A DNA stretch of 12,238 nt from Bacillota bacterium (GCA_021443825.1 JABUTE010000128.1:1-12238); one strand, 5' to 3'; positions 6,591 through 12,238 are shown, numbered from the stretch's first letter. The notes: generated by a model not told the origin, from the letters alone. Numbers and translations: made by a program.

Positions 6591-7982
6591 TTACTTGCAA
6601 ACGGGCTGGGGAACAGGAACTTCCTTGGGGATCGGGCAGTTGTAGGTTTCGCCGTCCAGATCCTTCTTGAAGCACTCCCAGCACTTGTCTACGAGAGAAT
6701 TGTCTCTGTAGATCTTGCCTGCGGTGAGAGCCATCCAGATACCGCCGCGGAGCATGCCCTTGAAGCCGATGCTGTTTCCGGAGCAGTTGGTTACCTGCCA
6801 GGTGTGGTTTACACCCAGGTAGTTCATGGAAGCGGTTCCGATCATCATGCAGGGAACGATGTGCTGTACATCACCGACGTCGGAGGAACCCGGGGAGATG
6901 CTGTACTGATCGGGATTGTAAATGAAGCCGGTGTGGATGGGTTCTTCAGGCTTCTTTACGCTGTAAGCGGGAGCCGTCTGGTTGAGGGCATCTGCGTGAG
7001 CCAGCTCTTCTGCGGTATATTCTGCAGCGGGAACCATGGGATAGGTCTCGGCGAAGATGTCAGCCAGTGCCTTGTTGGACATGGTGTTGTAGCAGCCGCC
7101 CTGGAATTCGATCTCCAGCTCGGTGTCGGTCATGAGAGCAGCGCCCTTTGCGATGTTGACCAGTCTGCCGTACAGCTCGTCGATCTCCCATCTGTGCAGT
7201 GCTCTTACGTAGTACCATACAGAAGCCTTATCGGGAACGATGTTGGGTGCAACACCTGCTTCCTTGTAGACATAGTGGATTCTTTCGTTGGGCTGCATAT
7301 GCTCTCTCAGGTAGTTTGCGCCGTTGTTCATCAGTTCGACAGCATCCAGAGCGGAGCGGCCGTGCCATGCAGCAGAAGCGTGAGCAGTCTTGCCCTTGAA
7401 GTGGAAGATGGCAGAGTTGAGACCGCCGCCCATGCCCAGGCTCAGGGTGTTCTTGCTGTTGCCGTGCCATGCCATTGCGATGTCCAGTTCCTTGAAGGCG
7501 CCTTCTCTTGCCATGAAGGCCTTACCGGTGAGAACTTCTTCTGCGGGGCAGCCATAGAATACGACGGTGCCGGAAGCGCCGGTCTTTTCCAGATCAGCCT
7601 TCATACCGATGGCAGCAGCCAGAGTGGTGCAGCCCAGCAGGTTGTGTCCGCAGCCCTGTCCGGGAGCAACTTCGTTGGGTCCCAGCATTTCGGCAGCTTC
7701 CTTAAAGGTGCTCTGGGTCTGGGAGAGGCCGGGCAGAGCATCGTATTCTGCCAGCAGACCGATGATGGGATGACCGGAGCCCCATTCTGCGCGGATGGCA
7801 GTGGGCATTCCGTACAGACCCTTTTCGACTCTGAAGCCATACTTTTCGAGAGCTTCTACCAGCCATGCGCATGCCTTAACTTCATTGTAAGCAGTTTCGG
7901 GATTCTGGTACATCTTCAGAGCGATGTCTTCCAGAGTTTCCTTTTCGTTCATTACCGCATCAATAATGTGCTGATATTCCAT
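6591..7982 (-). CDS. M20 family amidohydrolase, AbgB-like (paralogue 1)
   Basis: A 463-residue AbgB-type amidohydrolase related to the next gene downstream: the same blocks are present, with LLAEYDALPGL at 76-86, GQGCGHN at 108-114 (Cys111, His113), GCPAEEVLTGKAF at 144-156 (Glu148/149), AWHGN with His173, FKGKTAHASAAWHGRSALD at 195-213, and APNIVPDKASVWYYVRA; the C-terminal ligand is the His of GVNHTWQ. No motif is broken. It is a single-gene unit: AAGGAGG seven bases from the start, a promoter upstream and a strong terminator after the stop. Arginine codons are mostly AGA (9 of 12 examined) against about half in the neighbouring paralogue, which, with the strong ribosome-binding site, hints at higher expression. 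It ends in Lys after a Cys- and Pro-containing tail (PVPQPVCK). The substrate is an N-acyl or aryl-amino-acid amide by family; no finer call is justified. Confidence 0.93.
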   Translation of the reverse strand: MEYQHIIDAVMNEKETLEDIALKMYQNPETAYNEVKACAWLVEALEKYGFRVEKGLYGMPTAIRAEWGSGHPIIGLLAEYDALPGLSQTQSTFKEAAEMLGPNEVAPGQGCGHNLLGCTTLAAAIGMKADLEKTGASGTVVFYGCPAEEVLTGKAFMAREGAFKELDIAMAWHGNSKNTLSLGMGGGLNSAIFHFKGKTAHASAAWHGRSALDAVELMNNGANYLREHMQPNERIHYVYKEAGVAPNIVPDKASVWYYVRALHRWEIDELYGRLVNIAKGAALMTDTELEIEFQGGCYNTMSNKALADIFAETYPMVPAAEYTAEELAHADALNQTAPAYSVKKPEEPIHTGFIYNPDQYSISPGSSDVGDVQHIVPCMMIGTASMNYLGVNHTWQVTNCSGNSIGFKGMLRGGIWMALTAGKIYRDNSLVDKCWECFKKDLDGETYNCPIPKEVPVPQPVCK

Positions 7983-8019
7983 ATTTTCCTCCTTATAGTA
8001 CGAGAAATAAGATAGTTAT

Positions 8020-8048
8020 ATCATACCGCAATTCAGCAGAATTTTAAA
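8020..8048 (-). promoter_or_regulatory. Candidate promoter of AbgB-like paralogue 1
   Basis: On the minus strand TTTAAA (8048-8043) and TATGAT (8025-8020) are 17 bp apart, placing transcription start about 30 bp ahead of the start codon at 7982. The surrounding 90-bp gap is AT-rich compared with the genes. A second TATAAT-like hexamer (8060-8055) lacks a partner -35. No terminator for the upstream FliB-like gene is visible in this gap. Confidence 0.55.
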
Positions 8049-8072
8049 CATGTAATTATAATTTGTTATATA

Positions 8073-8879
8073 TTATTCTGTTCTTTTCGTATAGCCTTCC
8101 GCCGCGGACTGCAGAAGAGCCTGCCTGCGCTCCTCGTTGTATTCCAGATATTCCGACCAGCTGCGCACCGCTTCCAGACGGGCCGCCTCATCTTCTGAGG
8201 GGCATCGGTCCAGCCGGCTGCAAAGCTCTCCGTAAGCCGCCTCGATAAAGGCGATCCGCTCCTCGAGCAGGCCGTCGTAGAGGGCGTCGGCCAAGTGGCG
8301 AAAGATCAGATATTCCTTCAGACGCGCTTTGACAGGGTCTTCGACGGAAGCAGCCTCTTTCAGCAGCTGGCTGCGGACGGAAAGAAGCCACTGCTCGTCT
8401 TCTTCGTCGGTGAGAAGAACGGGATCTGCCGGGGTGCCGCAGAGGGGGTCGTCTCCTTCCTTTTGCAGCAGCACGCCCTCTTCGTCGCACTCGCCCAGCA
8501 CCACCAGCGACAGGGGCTTTTCTTGGCGCAGCAGCAGCCTTGCAGCCGCCTCGCAGGAAAGGCCCAGCCCCACCTCGGCAAAGCCGGTCCAGAAATTGCG
8601 GTAGCGGGGATGGTCGCGGCAGATATTGCACAGCATCTCTTCGCCGTATTCCAGGATCATGGCGCAAAGGCCGTCCTCTTGCAGGTAGGGGCAGCGATCG
8701 CCCTCCTTCAGAATAAAATGAGGCTCGTTTTCCAGGCTGATATGGGGCAGCTGCAGCGACTGAAAGCGTTTCAGACTCGTTTCATCGATGTCGATCTCCC
8801 AGCCTTTGCAGCAGCTGTGGCGGCAGCGGCCGGCGATGCATCGAAACTGCAGATAGTAATCGGGTGCGAGCAGCTTCAT
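8073..8879 (-). CDS. FliB-like (flagellin lysine N-methylase family) Cys-rich protein
   Basis: A 268-residue protein whose first 120 residues match the cysteine pattern of the FliB/YkgJ group: C-x4-C-x3-CC (Cys14, 19, 23, 24) in FRCIAGRCRHSCCKGWEIDID, then CPYLQEDGLCAM (Cys63, 72), GEEMLCNICRDHPRYRN (Cys84, 87) and LGLSCEAAARLLL (Cys109). In Salmonella, FliB methylates lysines of flagellin; the cysteines are thought to hold an iron-sulphur cluster. The C-terminal ~150 residues are Glu/Leu-rich helices with little similarity I can recognise, and the whole is shorter than FliB proper (about 400 residues). No flagellar gene is near, so the substrate may be something else. Start: ATG at 8879 with GGGGAGGAA about 6 bases away. 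It lies 93 bp after the MFS gene, behind that gene's terminator, with no evident promoter of its own. Confidence 0.8.
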   Translation of the reverse strand: MKLLAPDYYLQFRCIAGRCRHSCCKGWEIDIDETSLKRFQSLQLPHISLENEPHFILKEGDRCPYLQEDGLCAMILEYGEEMLCNICRDHPRYRNFWTGFAEVGLGLSCEAAARLLLRQEKPLSLVVLGECDEEGVLLQKEGDDPLCGTPADPVLLTDEEDEQWLLSVRSQLLKEAASVEDPVKARLKEYLIFRHLADALYDGLLEERIAFIEAAYGELCSRLDRCPSEDEAARLEAVRSWSEYLEYNEERRQALLQSAAEGYTKRTE

Positions 8880-8887
8880 ATACGGTT

Positions 8888-8899
8888 CCTCCCCGGAGG
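8888..8899 (-). promoter_or_regulatory. Shine-Dalgarno region of the FliB-like gene within a small hairpin
   Basis: On the minus strand CCTC (8899-8896), a CGGG loop and GAGG (8891-8888) can fold so that the core of the GGGGAGGAA ribosome-binding site is paired. The stem is only four base pairs (GC-rich), so any effect on translation is speculative. Confidence 0.3.
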
Positions 8900-8918
8900 G
8901 CTTCTGTATTGCTTAAAG

Positions 8919-8949
8919 AAAAGACCCTGCCCCCTCAAAGGACAGGGTC
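8919..8949 (-). terminator. Intrinsic terminator after the MFS transporter gene
   Basis: On the minus strand 8949-8940 pairs with 8932-8923 (ten positions, one mismatch) across a 7-base loop and is followed by TTTT (8922-8919) and then CTTT. It lies 23 bp after the MFS stop codon and 40 bp before the FliB-like start. Confidence 0.8.
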
Positions 8950-8972
8950 AAACGGATGAAGAAAGGCGGCGG

Positions 8973-10184
8973 CTATTCGGTCTTTTTTGCGTTGAGCGCC
9001 AGAGCGATCAGCGCCGTTACCACCAGCGTTACGGCTGCGATGCCGAAGGGCAGCAGCTCGTTGATCTTAAGGGAAAAGCCTGCCAGAAGACCGCCGATGC
9101 AGGCACCCAGATAGCCGATGGATTGATAAAAGCCCATGACCAGATTGCTGGTGCCCGGCTTGGCATTGGCTGCGCACAGGTTCTGCAGGATCGGGGTGCG
9201 GATGGTGATGGTCATATTGATAAAGATATAGCAGCCGACCAAAGGATAGAAATCCTTCAGCACCAGCATGGCCAGCGCCGGCAGCGCCATAAGGATCTGC
9301 ACGGGAAGGATCAGCTTGCGCAGCTCGTGCTTTTTGATCAGCTTCATGGTAATAAAGGTATTGACCAAAAATCCTGCGGCGGCAATGATGGCCTTAATGG
9401 AACCGTTGTAGCTGGAAGGCAGATCGAAGTGGCTCTTGACAAACAGGTTGAAGATCTGCTCGATGATGCTCTGCCCCAGGTAGCCGAAGGCATAAATGCC
9501 GATGATCAGCACCAGTACGGGGGTGAGAAAGCTTTTGGCCTGCACAAAGGCTGCCAGCGGGTTGACATCTGCCGCGGTCAGCTTCTTGTCCGGAGCCTTT
9601 TTAAAGGGCATATCATCGCTCATGCAAAGAGCCATTCCAAAGGCGGAAAGAGGCAGCATGATGCATTGAATGATCAGCGGTGTCTCGGTGGAGATGACGC
9701 CAAGCATGCCGGCGATAAAAAAGCCGATGGCACTGACCACCGTCTGAATGGTGGCATAGAGAGTCAGCTGCTTGCCCCGCTCCTTCAGATCGGGGGTGGT
9801 GTTGATGATATAATTGGTGATCGCAACAAAGCAGGCGCTGGAAAAGCAGCCGGAAAACAGCCGCGCGAAGACCATCATGCCGTTGGATGCGGCAATGAGA
9901 AAGAAAAACTGGCCGATGCAGTAGCCGATGCCGCTGATGGTAACGATCCTGCGGGTCGGAATGTAATTGCACAGCTGGCCCCAGAAGGGAGCGACCAGAA
10001 ACATGGTGAACATGGTGGCCGCATAGGCGATGCCCTGCATGGACTGATCCAGTCCGCGCTCGATGATATAGGTCGGGGTAACGGGATGAGCAAAATTGCA
10101 GCCCATCATGAAGATCGCCATGAACATAAACATGGGCAGCAGAGGTTTTCTGGTCAGCCCCTCCCGATTCATTGATCCATCCAT
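8973..10184 (-). CDS. Major facilitator superfamily transporter, 12 TM, substrate unknown
   Basis: A 403-residue integral membrane protein with about twelve hydrophobic segments in two halves joined by a charged cytoplasmic loop (around residues 190-215, rich in Lys and Asp), the standard MFS length and layout. The loop between helices 2 and 3 reads GQLCNYIPTRR (69-79), a degenerate form of MFS motif A with the basic residues kept. Nothing visible fixes the substrate; solute uptake or drug efflux are both possible. The start at 10184 is preferred because CGGAG lies seven bases upstream; the frame could extend to a TTG at 10214 but that codon has no ribosome-binding site, and a second Met four residues in has a weaker one. 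It is monocistronic or co-transcribed at low level with the FliB-like gene behind its terminator. Confidence 0.88.
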   Translation of the reverse strand: MDGSMNREGLTRKPLLPMFMFMAIFMMGCNFAHPVTPTYIIERGLDQSMQGIAYAATMFTMFLVAPFWGQLCNYIPTRRIVTISGIGYCIGQFFFLIAASNGMMVFARLFSGCFSSACFVAITNYIINTTPDLKERGKQLTLYATIQTVVSAIGFFIAGMLGVISTETPLIIQCIMLPLSAFGMALCMSDDMPFKKAPDKKLTAADVNPLAAFVQAKSFLTPVLVLIIGIYAFGYLGQSIIEQIFNLFVKSHFDLPSSYNGSIKAIIAAAGFLVNTFITMKLIKKHELRKLILPVQILMALPALAMLVLKDFYPLVGCYIFINMTITIRTPILQNLCAANAKPGTSNLVMGFYQSIGYLGACIGGLLAGFSLKINELLPFGIAAVTLVVTALIALALNAKKTE

Positions 10185-10205
10185 TCTTTTTCTCCGTTTC
10201 GATTG

Positions 10206-10217
10206 ATATTGCAATAT
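10206..10217. promoter_or_regulatory. Palindromic operator candidate in the MFS leader
   Basis: ATATTGCAATAT is a perfect 12-bp palindrome lying 11 bp downstream of the -10 hexamer (10229-10234) of the MFS gene and just ahead of its ribosome-binding site. The position, overlapping or just after the transcription start, suits a repressor site. No regulator gene is adjacent. Confidence 0.45.
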
Positions 10218-10228
10218 GTAACAGAGCG

Positions 10229-10234
10229 ATTATA
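10229..10234 (-). promoter_or_regulatory. -10 element of the MFS gene promoter
   Basis: A consensus TATAAT on the minus strand lies 44 bp ahead of the chosen start codon. The -35 region is poor (at best three of six matches at 18 bp), so the promoter may need an activator or be weak. Confidence 0.45.
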
Positions 10235-10327
10235 CTCCGCTTTTTTCGTAAATGAAATATGATGGATCGCATTTCGCAAAGAATTCCGGCAGGCCTTACC
10301 GAAAGCTTCCCCGCAGGCGGCAGGCGT

Positions 10328-10359
10328 AAAAAAAAGCAGACCCTCCCAGGGAAGGTCTG
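10328..10359 (-). terminator. Intrinsic terminator after mntP
   Basis: On the minus strand 10359-10350 pairs with 10346-10337 (ten positions, one mismatch) across a 3-base loop, followed after one base by eight T's (10335-10328). It lies 49 bp after the mntP stop codon. Confidence 0.88.
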
Positions 10360-10408
10360 TGATATGAAGTCTGCGGTCATGTTTTTCAGGCCGGCACCGA
10401 AACGGCTG

Positions 10409-10987
10409 CTATGCGAGAAAGCCCAGATGCTCGCTGAGGATCTTGATGCCGATGCCGATGAGCACCAGGCCGCCCAACGCCGTCGCCTTGTTTTCGTATT
10501 TGCTGCCGAACCGGTTGCCGACAGCGACTCCCACAAAGGAGAGGCAGAAGGTGGTAATGCCGATGATGGTGGCGGCAGAAAGGATATTCACATCTTCAAT
10601 GGCCAGGGCGATGCCCACGGCCAGAGCATCGATGCTGGTGGCAACGGCCATGACCAGCAGCTCTTTATGATCGACAGGCAGACGGTCTGCTTTTTCGGTC
10701 ACCTCGTCTTCATCCGGATGGGTGGCATCCCACAGCATCTTGCCGCCGATGTAAGCCAGCAGAAGAAAAGCGATCCAGTGATCGTAGCTTTCGATGATCT
10801 GCTTGAAATAGGAACCGCCGATCCATCCCAGCGCAGGCATCAGCGCCTGAAAACCGCCGAAATAGAGGGCGATGATGAAGGAATAGCGATAATCGATCTT
10901 GCGCATGGAAAGACCCTTGCATACCGATACGGCAAAGGCATCCATGGAAAGGGCAACGCCGATTGCCAAGATTTCAAAAAATCCCAT
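10409..10987 (-). CDS. mntP: MntP family manganese efflux pump
   Basis: A 192-residue, six-helix inner-membrane protein that exports Mn(II) and protects against manganese excess. The internal duplication typical of MntP is plain: ALSMDAFAVSVCKG (12-25, Asp16) in the first half and ATSIDALAVGIAL (116-128, Asp120) in the second; these aspartates correspond to residues needed for function in E. coli MntP. The conserved GGFQALMPALGW lies at 44-55, and a hydrophilic acidic loop (HPDEDEVTEKADR, 90-102) separates the halves. Length agrees with the family (about 190). The start at 10987 is chosen for AGGAG five bases upstream and because MGFFEILAIGVALSMDA is the usual N-terminus; the open frame runs 15 residues farther without support. 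It has its own promoter and terminator, and is divergent from a metal-ATPase operon. The leader is only about 47 nt, too short for a yybP-ykoY manganese riboswitch. Confidence 0.96.
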   Translation of the reverse strand: MGFFEILAIGVALSMDAFAVSVCKGLSMRKIDYRYSFIIALYFGGFQALMPALGWIGGSYFKQIIESYDHWIAFLLLAYIGGKMLWDATHPDEDEVTEKADRLPVDHKELLVMAVATSIDALAVGIALAIEDVNILSAATIIGITTFCLSFVGVAVGNRFGSKYENKATALGGLVLIGIGIKILSEHLGFLA

Positions 10988-11016
10988 ATGATCTCCTGTT
11001 TTCACGATAGAGTATT

Positions 11017-11029
11017 CCTGCAGAGCAGG
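11017..11029 (-). promoter_or_regulatory. Small hairpin in the mntP leader
   Basis: CCTGC and GCAGG (11017-11021 and 11025-11029) pair perfectly across a 3-base loop within the short mRNA leader, about 20 nt upstream of the ribosome-binding site. It may only stabilise the 5' end. Confidence 0.35.
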
Positions 11030-11040
11030 CATGTTTAATT

Positions 11041-11069
11041 ATCATAGTAAATTTACCGGAAAAAGTCAA
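11041..11069 (-). promoter_or_regulatory. mntP promoter
   Basis: On the minus strand TTGACT (11069-11064) and TATGAT (11046-11041) are separated by exactly 17 bp, each with five of six consensus bases. The -10 lies 53 bp ahead of the mntP start codon. No clear MntR-type box could be recognised around it. Confidence 0.75.
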
Positions 11070-11116
11070 CCGCAAGCCCCTTATAAAAGGCGGTACAGCT
11101 TCCTGCAAAATTTCTG

Positions 11117-11146
11117 TTGACACCGGTCACTTCCCTTGTTTATGAT
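11117..11146 (+). promoter_or_regulatory. Promoter of the HMA protein / P1B-ATPase operon
   Basis: A perfect TTGACA (11117-11122) is followed after 18 bp by TATGAT (11141-11146), giving a leader of about 100 nt. A dyad TGAC-N4-GTCA (11118-11129) overlaps the -35 and an imperfect dyad (11079-11090) lies between the two divergent promoters; either could bind a metal-sensing repressor, but no such gene is in view. Confidence 0.75.
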
Positions 11147-11152
11147 ATTGGT

Positions 11153-11180
11153 AGTTAAAGGTTTCTAACCATGAGTTAAA
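11153..11180 (+). repeat. AGTTAAA direct repeats flanking a small dyad in the operon leader
   Basis: AGTTAAA occurs at 11153-11159 and 11174-11180, 21 bp apart (two helical turns), and GGTT-TCT-AACC (11160-11170) lies between them. The cluster starts within a few bases of the expected transcription start of the HMA/ATPase operon, an operator-like position. Confidence 0.4.
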
Positions 11181-11230
11181 CACATTAAACCGAAGATCGG
11201 AAACGGTCTCAACCCTGTAGCAAAAACGTG

Positions 11231-11252
11231 AATCACAACGGAGGAATCACAA
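11231..11252 (+). promoter_or_regulatory. Ribosome-binding site bracketed by an exact 8-bp repeat
   Basis: AATCACAA occurs at 11231-11238 and again at 11245-11252, with the Shine-Dalgarno sequence CGGAGG exactly between them and the ATG of the HMA gene immediately after the second copy. It fixes the start codon at 11253. Confidence 0.7.
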
Positions 11253-11471
11253 ATGAAAAAGAACTTTAAAGTCAACGGAATCGATTGCCCCAACTGCGCA
11301 GCCAAGCTGGAAAGAGAGATCCAGAAGATCAAGGGCGTAGAAGATGCTGTCGTCAGCTTCGCGACCGCTAAGCTGACCGTCATTGCCGACGACGACCGCT
11401 TCGAAGAGATCATGGACGAGATCTGCGCTCTGGCAAAAAAGCTGGAGCCCGAATGGGAAGTCGTAAGATAG
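11253..11471 (+). CDS. Stand-alone heavy-metal-associated (HMA) domain protein
   Basis: A 72-residue protein consisting of one HMA domain (ferredoxin-like beta-alpha-beta-beta-alpha-beta). The metal-binding loop is GIDCPNCAAKLE with Cys12 and Cys15; the Asp just before the first Cys is a feature of Zn/Cd-type HMA domains such as the ZntA N-terminus, whereas copper chaperones usually have Met-x-Cys there. It is therefore more likely to handle Zn or Cd than copper, by inference. The gene is 18 bp upstream of the P1B-ATPase that follows and shares its promoter, so it probably passes metal to, or regulates, that pump from the cytoplasm. It appears as the detached N-terminal domain of a CadA-like pump. 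Start supported by CGGAGG eight bases upstream. Confidence 0.93.
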   Translation: MKKNFKVNGIDCPNCAAKLEREIQKIKGVEDAVVSFATAKLTVIADDDRFEEIMDEICALAKKLEPEWEVVR

Positions 11472-11489
11472 TGAAGGAGATTCTCTCCT

Positions 11490-12238
11490 ATGAATGATCC
11501 CAAAGAGATCCTTTTTGCGGCCGTCTGTCTGGCGGTCTATCTGGTGATCGGTCTTCCGATCTTTCAGAAATCGCTGCGAAATATCAGGCGCGGCGACATT
11601 TTCGATGAAAACTTTCTCATGAGCGTCGCCTCCGTAGGAGCCATCCTGCTGGGCGAATATGTGGAGGGTATCGCCGTTCTCGCGCTGTACCGTCTGGGAG
11701 AATGGCTGCAGGACAAAGCCGTCGGCAAATCCCGCAAGGCCATCTCCGACCTGATGGACATCCGTCCCGACTTTGCCAACATCGAAGTGAACGGCGAGCT
11801 GGTCAAAGTCGATCCGGAAGAGCTGACGGCAGGTCAGATCATCGTCATCAAGCCCGGTGAACGGGTTCCCGTCGATGGGAAGGTGCTGGAGGGCCGCTGC
11901 CGGCTCGATAGCTCGGCCCTTACCGGCGAATCCCTGCCCCAGGAGATCTTCGAAGGCATGGAGATCTATTCCGGAACCATCGATCTGGACGGCGTTCTGC
12001 GGGCAGAGGTGCTTCGCCCTGCCATCGAATCCACAGCCGCCAGGATCCTGGAGCTGGTGGAAGACGCCGCCTCCAGCAGAGCCAAGTCCGAAAAGTTCAT
12101 CACCCGCTTTGCCCGCTGGTATACCCCGGCGGTCTGCATCAGCGCACTGCTTCTTGCCGTGATCCCCTCGCTGATCTGGGGCGGATGGAAGACCTGGGCT
12201 TACCGCGCTCTGATCTTTCTCGTCGTTTCCTGCCCCTG
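11490..12238 (+). CDS. P1B-type heavy-metal (probably Zn/Cd) translocating ATPase, 3' end outside window
   Basis: The first 249 residues of a CadA/ZntA-like cation pump that uses ATP to expel metal across the cytoplasmic membrane. Visible parts in order: one hydrophobic helix (about 7-25), the conserved FDENFLMSVASVGA block at 38-51 leading into the next helix, GEWLQDKAVGKSRKAI, the LMDIRPD block at 88-94, the actuator domain with TGES at 145-148, and the next membrane pair ending at Ser-Cys-Pro (247-249), the start of a CPC-type metal site. The phosphorylation DKTGT and ATP-binding domains would follow beyond the window. The start at 11490 has AAGGAG ten bases upstream and an in-frame TGA at 11472-11474 prevents a longer protein. 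Compared with CadA, the N-terminus lacks both the HMA domain (encoded by the gene just upstream) and one of the two extra N-terminal helices. Confidence 0.93.
   Translation, partial: MNDPKEILFAAVCLAVYLVIGLPIFQKSLRNIRRGDIFDENFLMSVASVGAILLGEYVEGIAVLALYRLGEWLQDKAVGKSRKAISDLMDIRPDFANIEVNGELVKVDPEELTAGQIIVIKPGERVPVDGKVLEGRCRLDSSALTGESLPQEIFEGMEIYSGTIDLDGVLRAEVLRPAIESTAARILELVEDAASSRAKSEKFITRFARWYTPAVCISALLLAVIPSLIWGGWKTWAYRALIFLVVSCP

Noticed and set aside
6804..8015. 403-codon open frame on the plus strand
   Set aside because: It mirrors the AbgB-like gene on the opposite strand, whose catalytic motifs are complete; composition is Ser/Gly/Val-rich shadow sequence.
8295..10175. 626-codon open frame on the plus strand
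   Set aside because: It lies antisense across the FliB-like and MFS genes; the translation is Gln/His/Gly-rich with no domain and no ribosome-binding site, a shadow of the minus-strand codon bias.
10185..10214. TTG start for the MFS protein
   Set aside because: There is no Shine-Dalgarno sequence before the TTG, which lies inside the 12-bp palindrome; CGGAG supports the ATG at 10184.
10988..11040. yybP-ykoY manganese riboswitch upstream of mntP
   Set aside because: The strong promoter leaves a leader of about 47 nt, too short for that element, and I see none of its conserved loops.

Overview
The window looks like chromosomal DNA of a mid-GC, low-complexity Gram-positive bacterium of the Bacillota, most likely a gut-type Clostridia. 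Most starts have strong AGGAGG-type Shine-Dalgarno sequences, sigma-A-like promoters are visible, intrinsic terminators have clean T-tracts, and the families present (DUF368, FliB-like Cys-rich protein, AbgB-like M20 hydrolases, MntP, CadA-type ATPase) are common there. I cannot place it to genus. No rRNA, tRNA, CRISPR array, transposase or phage gene is visible.

Layout. 1-786 (+) is the C-terminal part of a large beta-helix-like, probably secreted protein. It converges on the minus-strand block and is separated from it by a bidirectional terminator (810-847) and about 460 bp of non-coding DNA with a 50-bp imperfect direct repeat. From 1314 to 10987 every gene is on the minus strand. Read in transcription order these are: mntP (10987-10409), a 12-TM MFS transporter (10184-8973), a FliB-like Cys-rich protein (8879-8073), a first AbgB-like M20 hydrolase (7982-6591), a second AbgB-like M20 hydrolase (6334-4925), an M20D amidohydrolase (4851-3568), a DUF368/PopT-like undecaprenyl-phosphate transporter overlapping it by 14 bp (3581-2766), a small coiled-coil protein with its own extended -10 promoter (2685-2344), and a D-2-hydroxyacid dehydrogenase (2276-1314) lying directly behind a terminator. 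At the right end, divergent from mntP, are a stand-alone HMA metal-binding protein (11253-11471, +) and the start of a P1B-type metal ATPase (11490 to the window end, +).

How the genes may work together. The right end is a metal-homeostasis divergon: Mn(II) export on one side and, from the GIDCPNC motif and the CP at the end of the visible ATPase, probably Zn/Cd export on the other. The centre is a concentration of three zinc amidohydrolases of the M20D/AbgA-AbgB type, which points to hydrolysis of N-acylated or peptide-like amino-acid conjugates; two of them sit with DUF368 in one apparent operon. The substrate cannot be read from sequence. I do not see a defence system or other plainly new machine. 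The points most worth a second look are the amidohydrolase cluster with its DUF368 partner, the ATPase that seems to lack its first membrane helix, the repeat-bearing intergenic segment, and two genes sitting immediately behind terminators without visible promoters.
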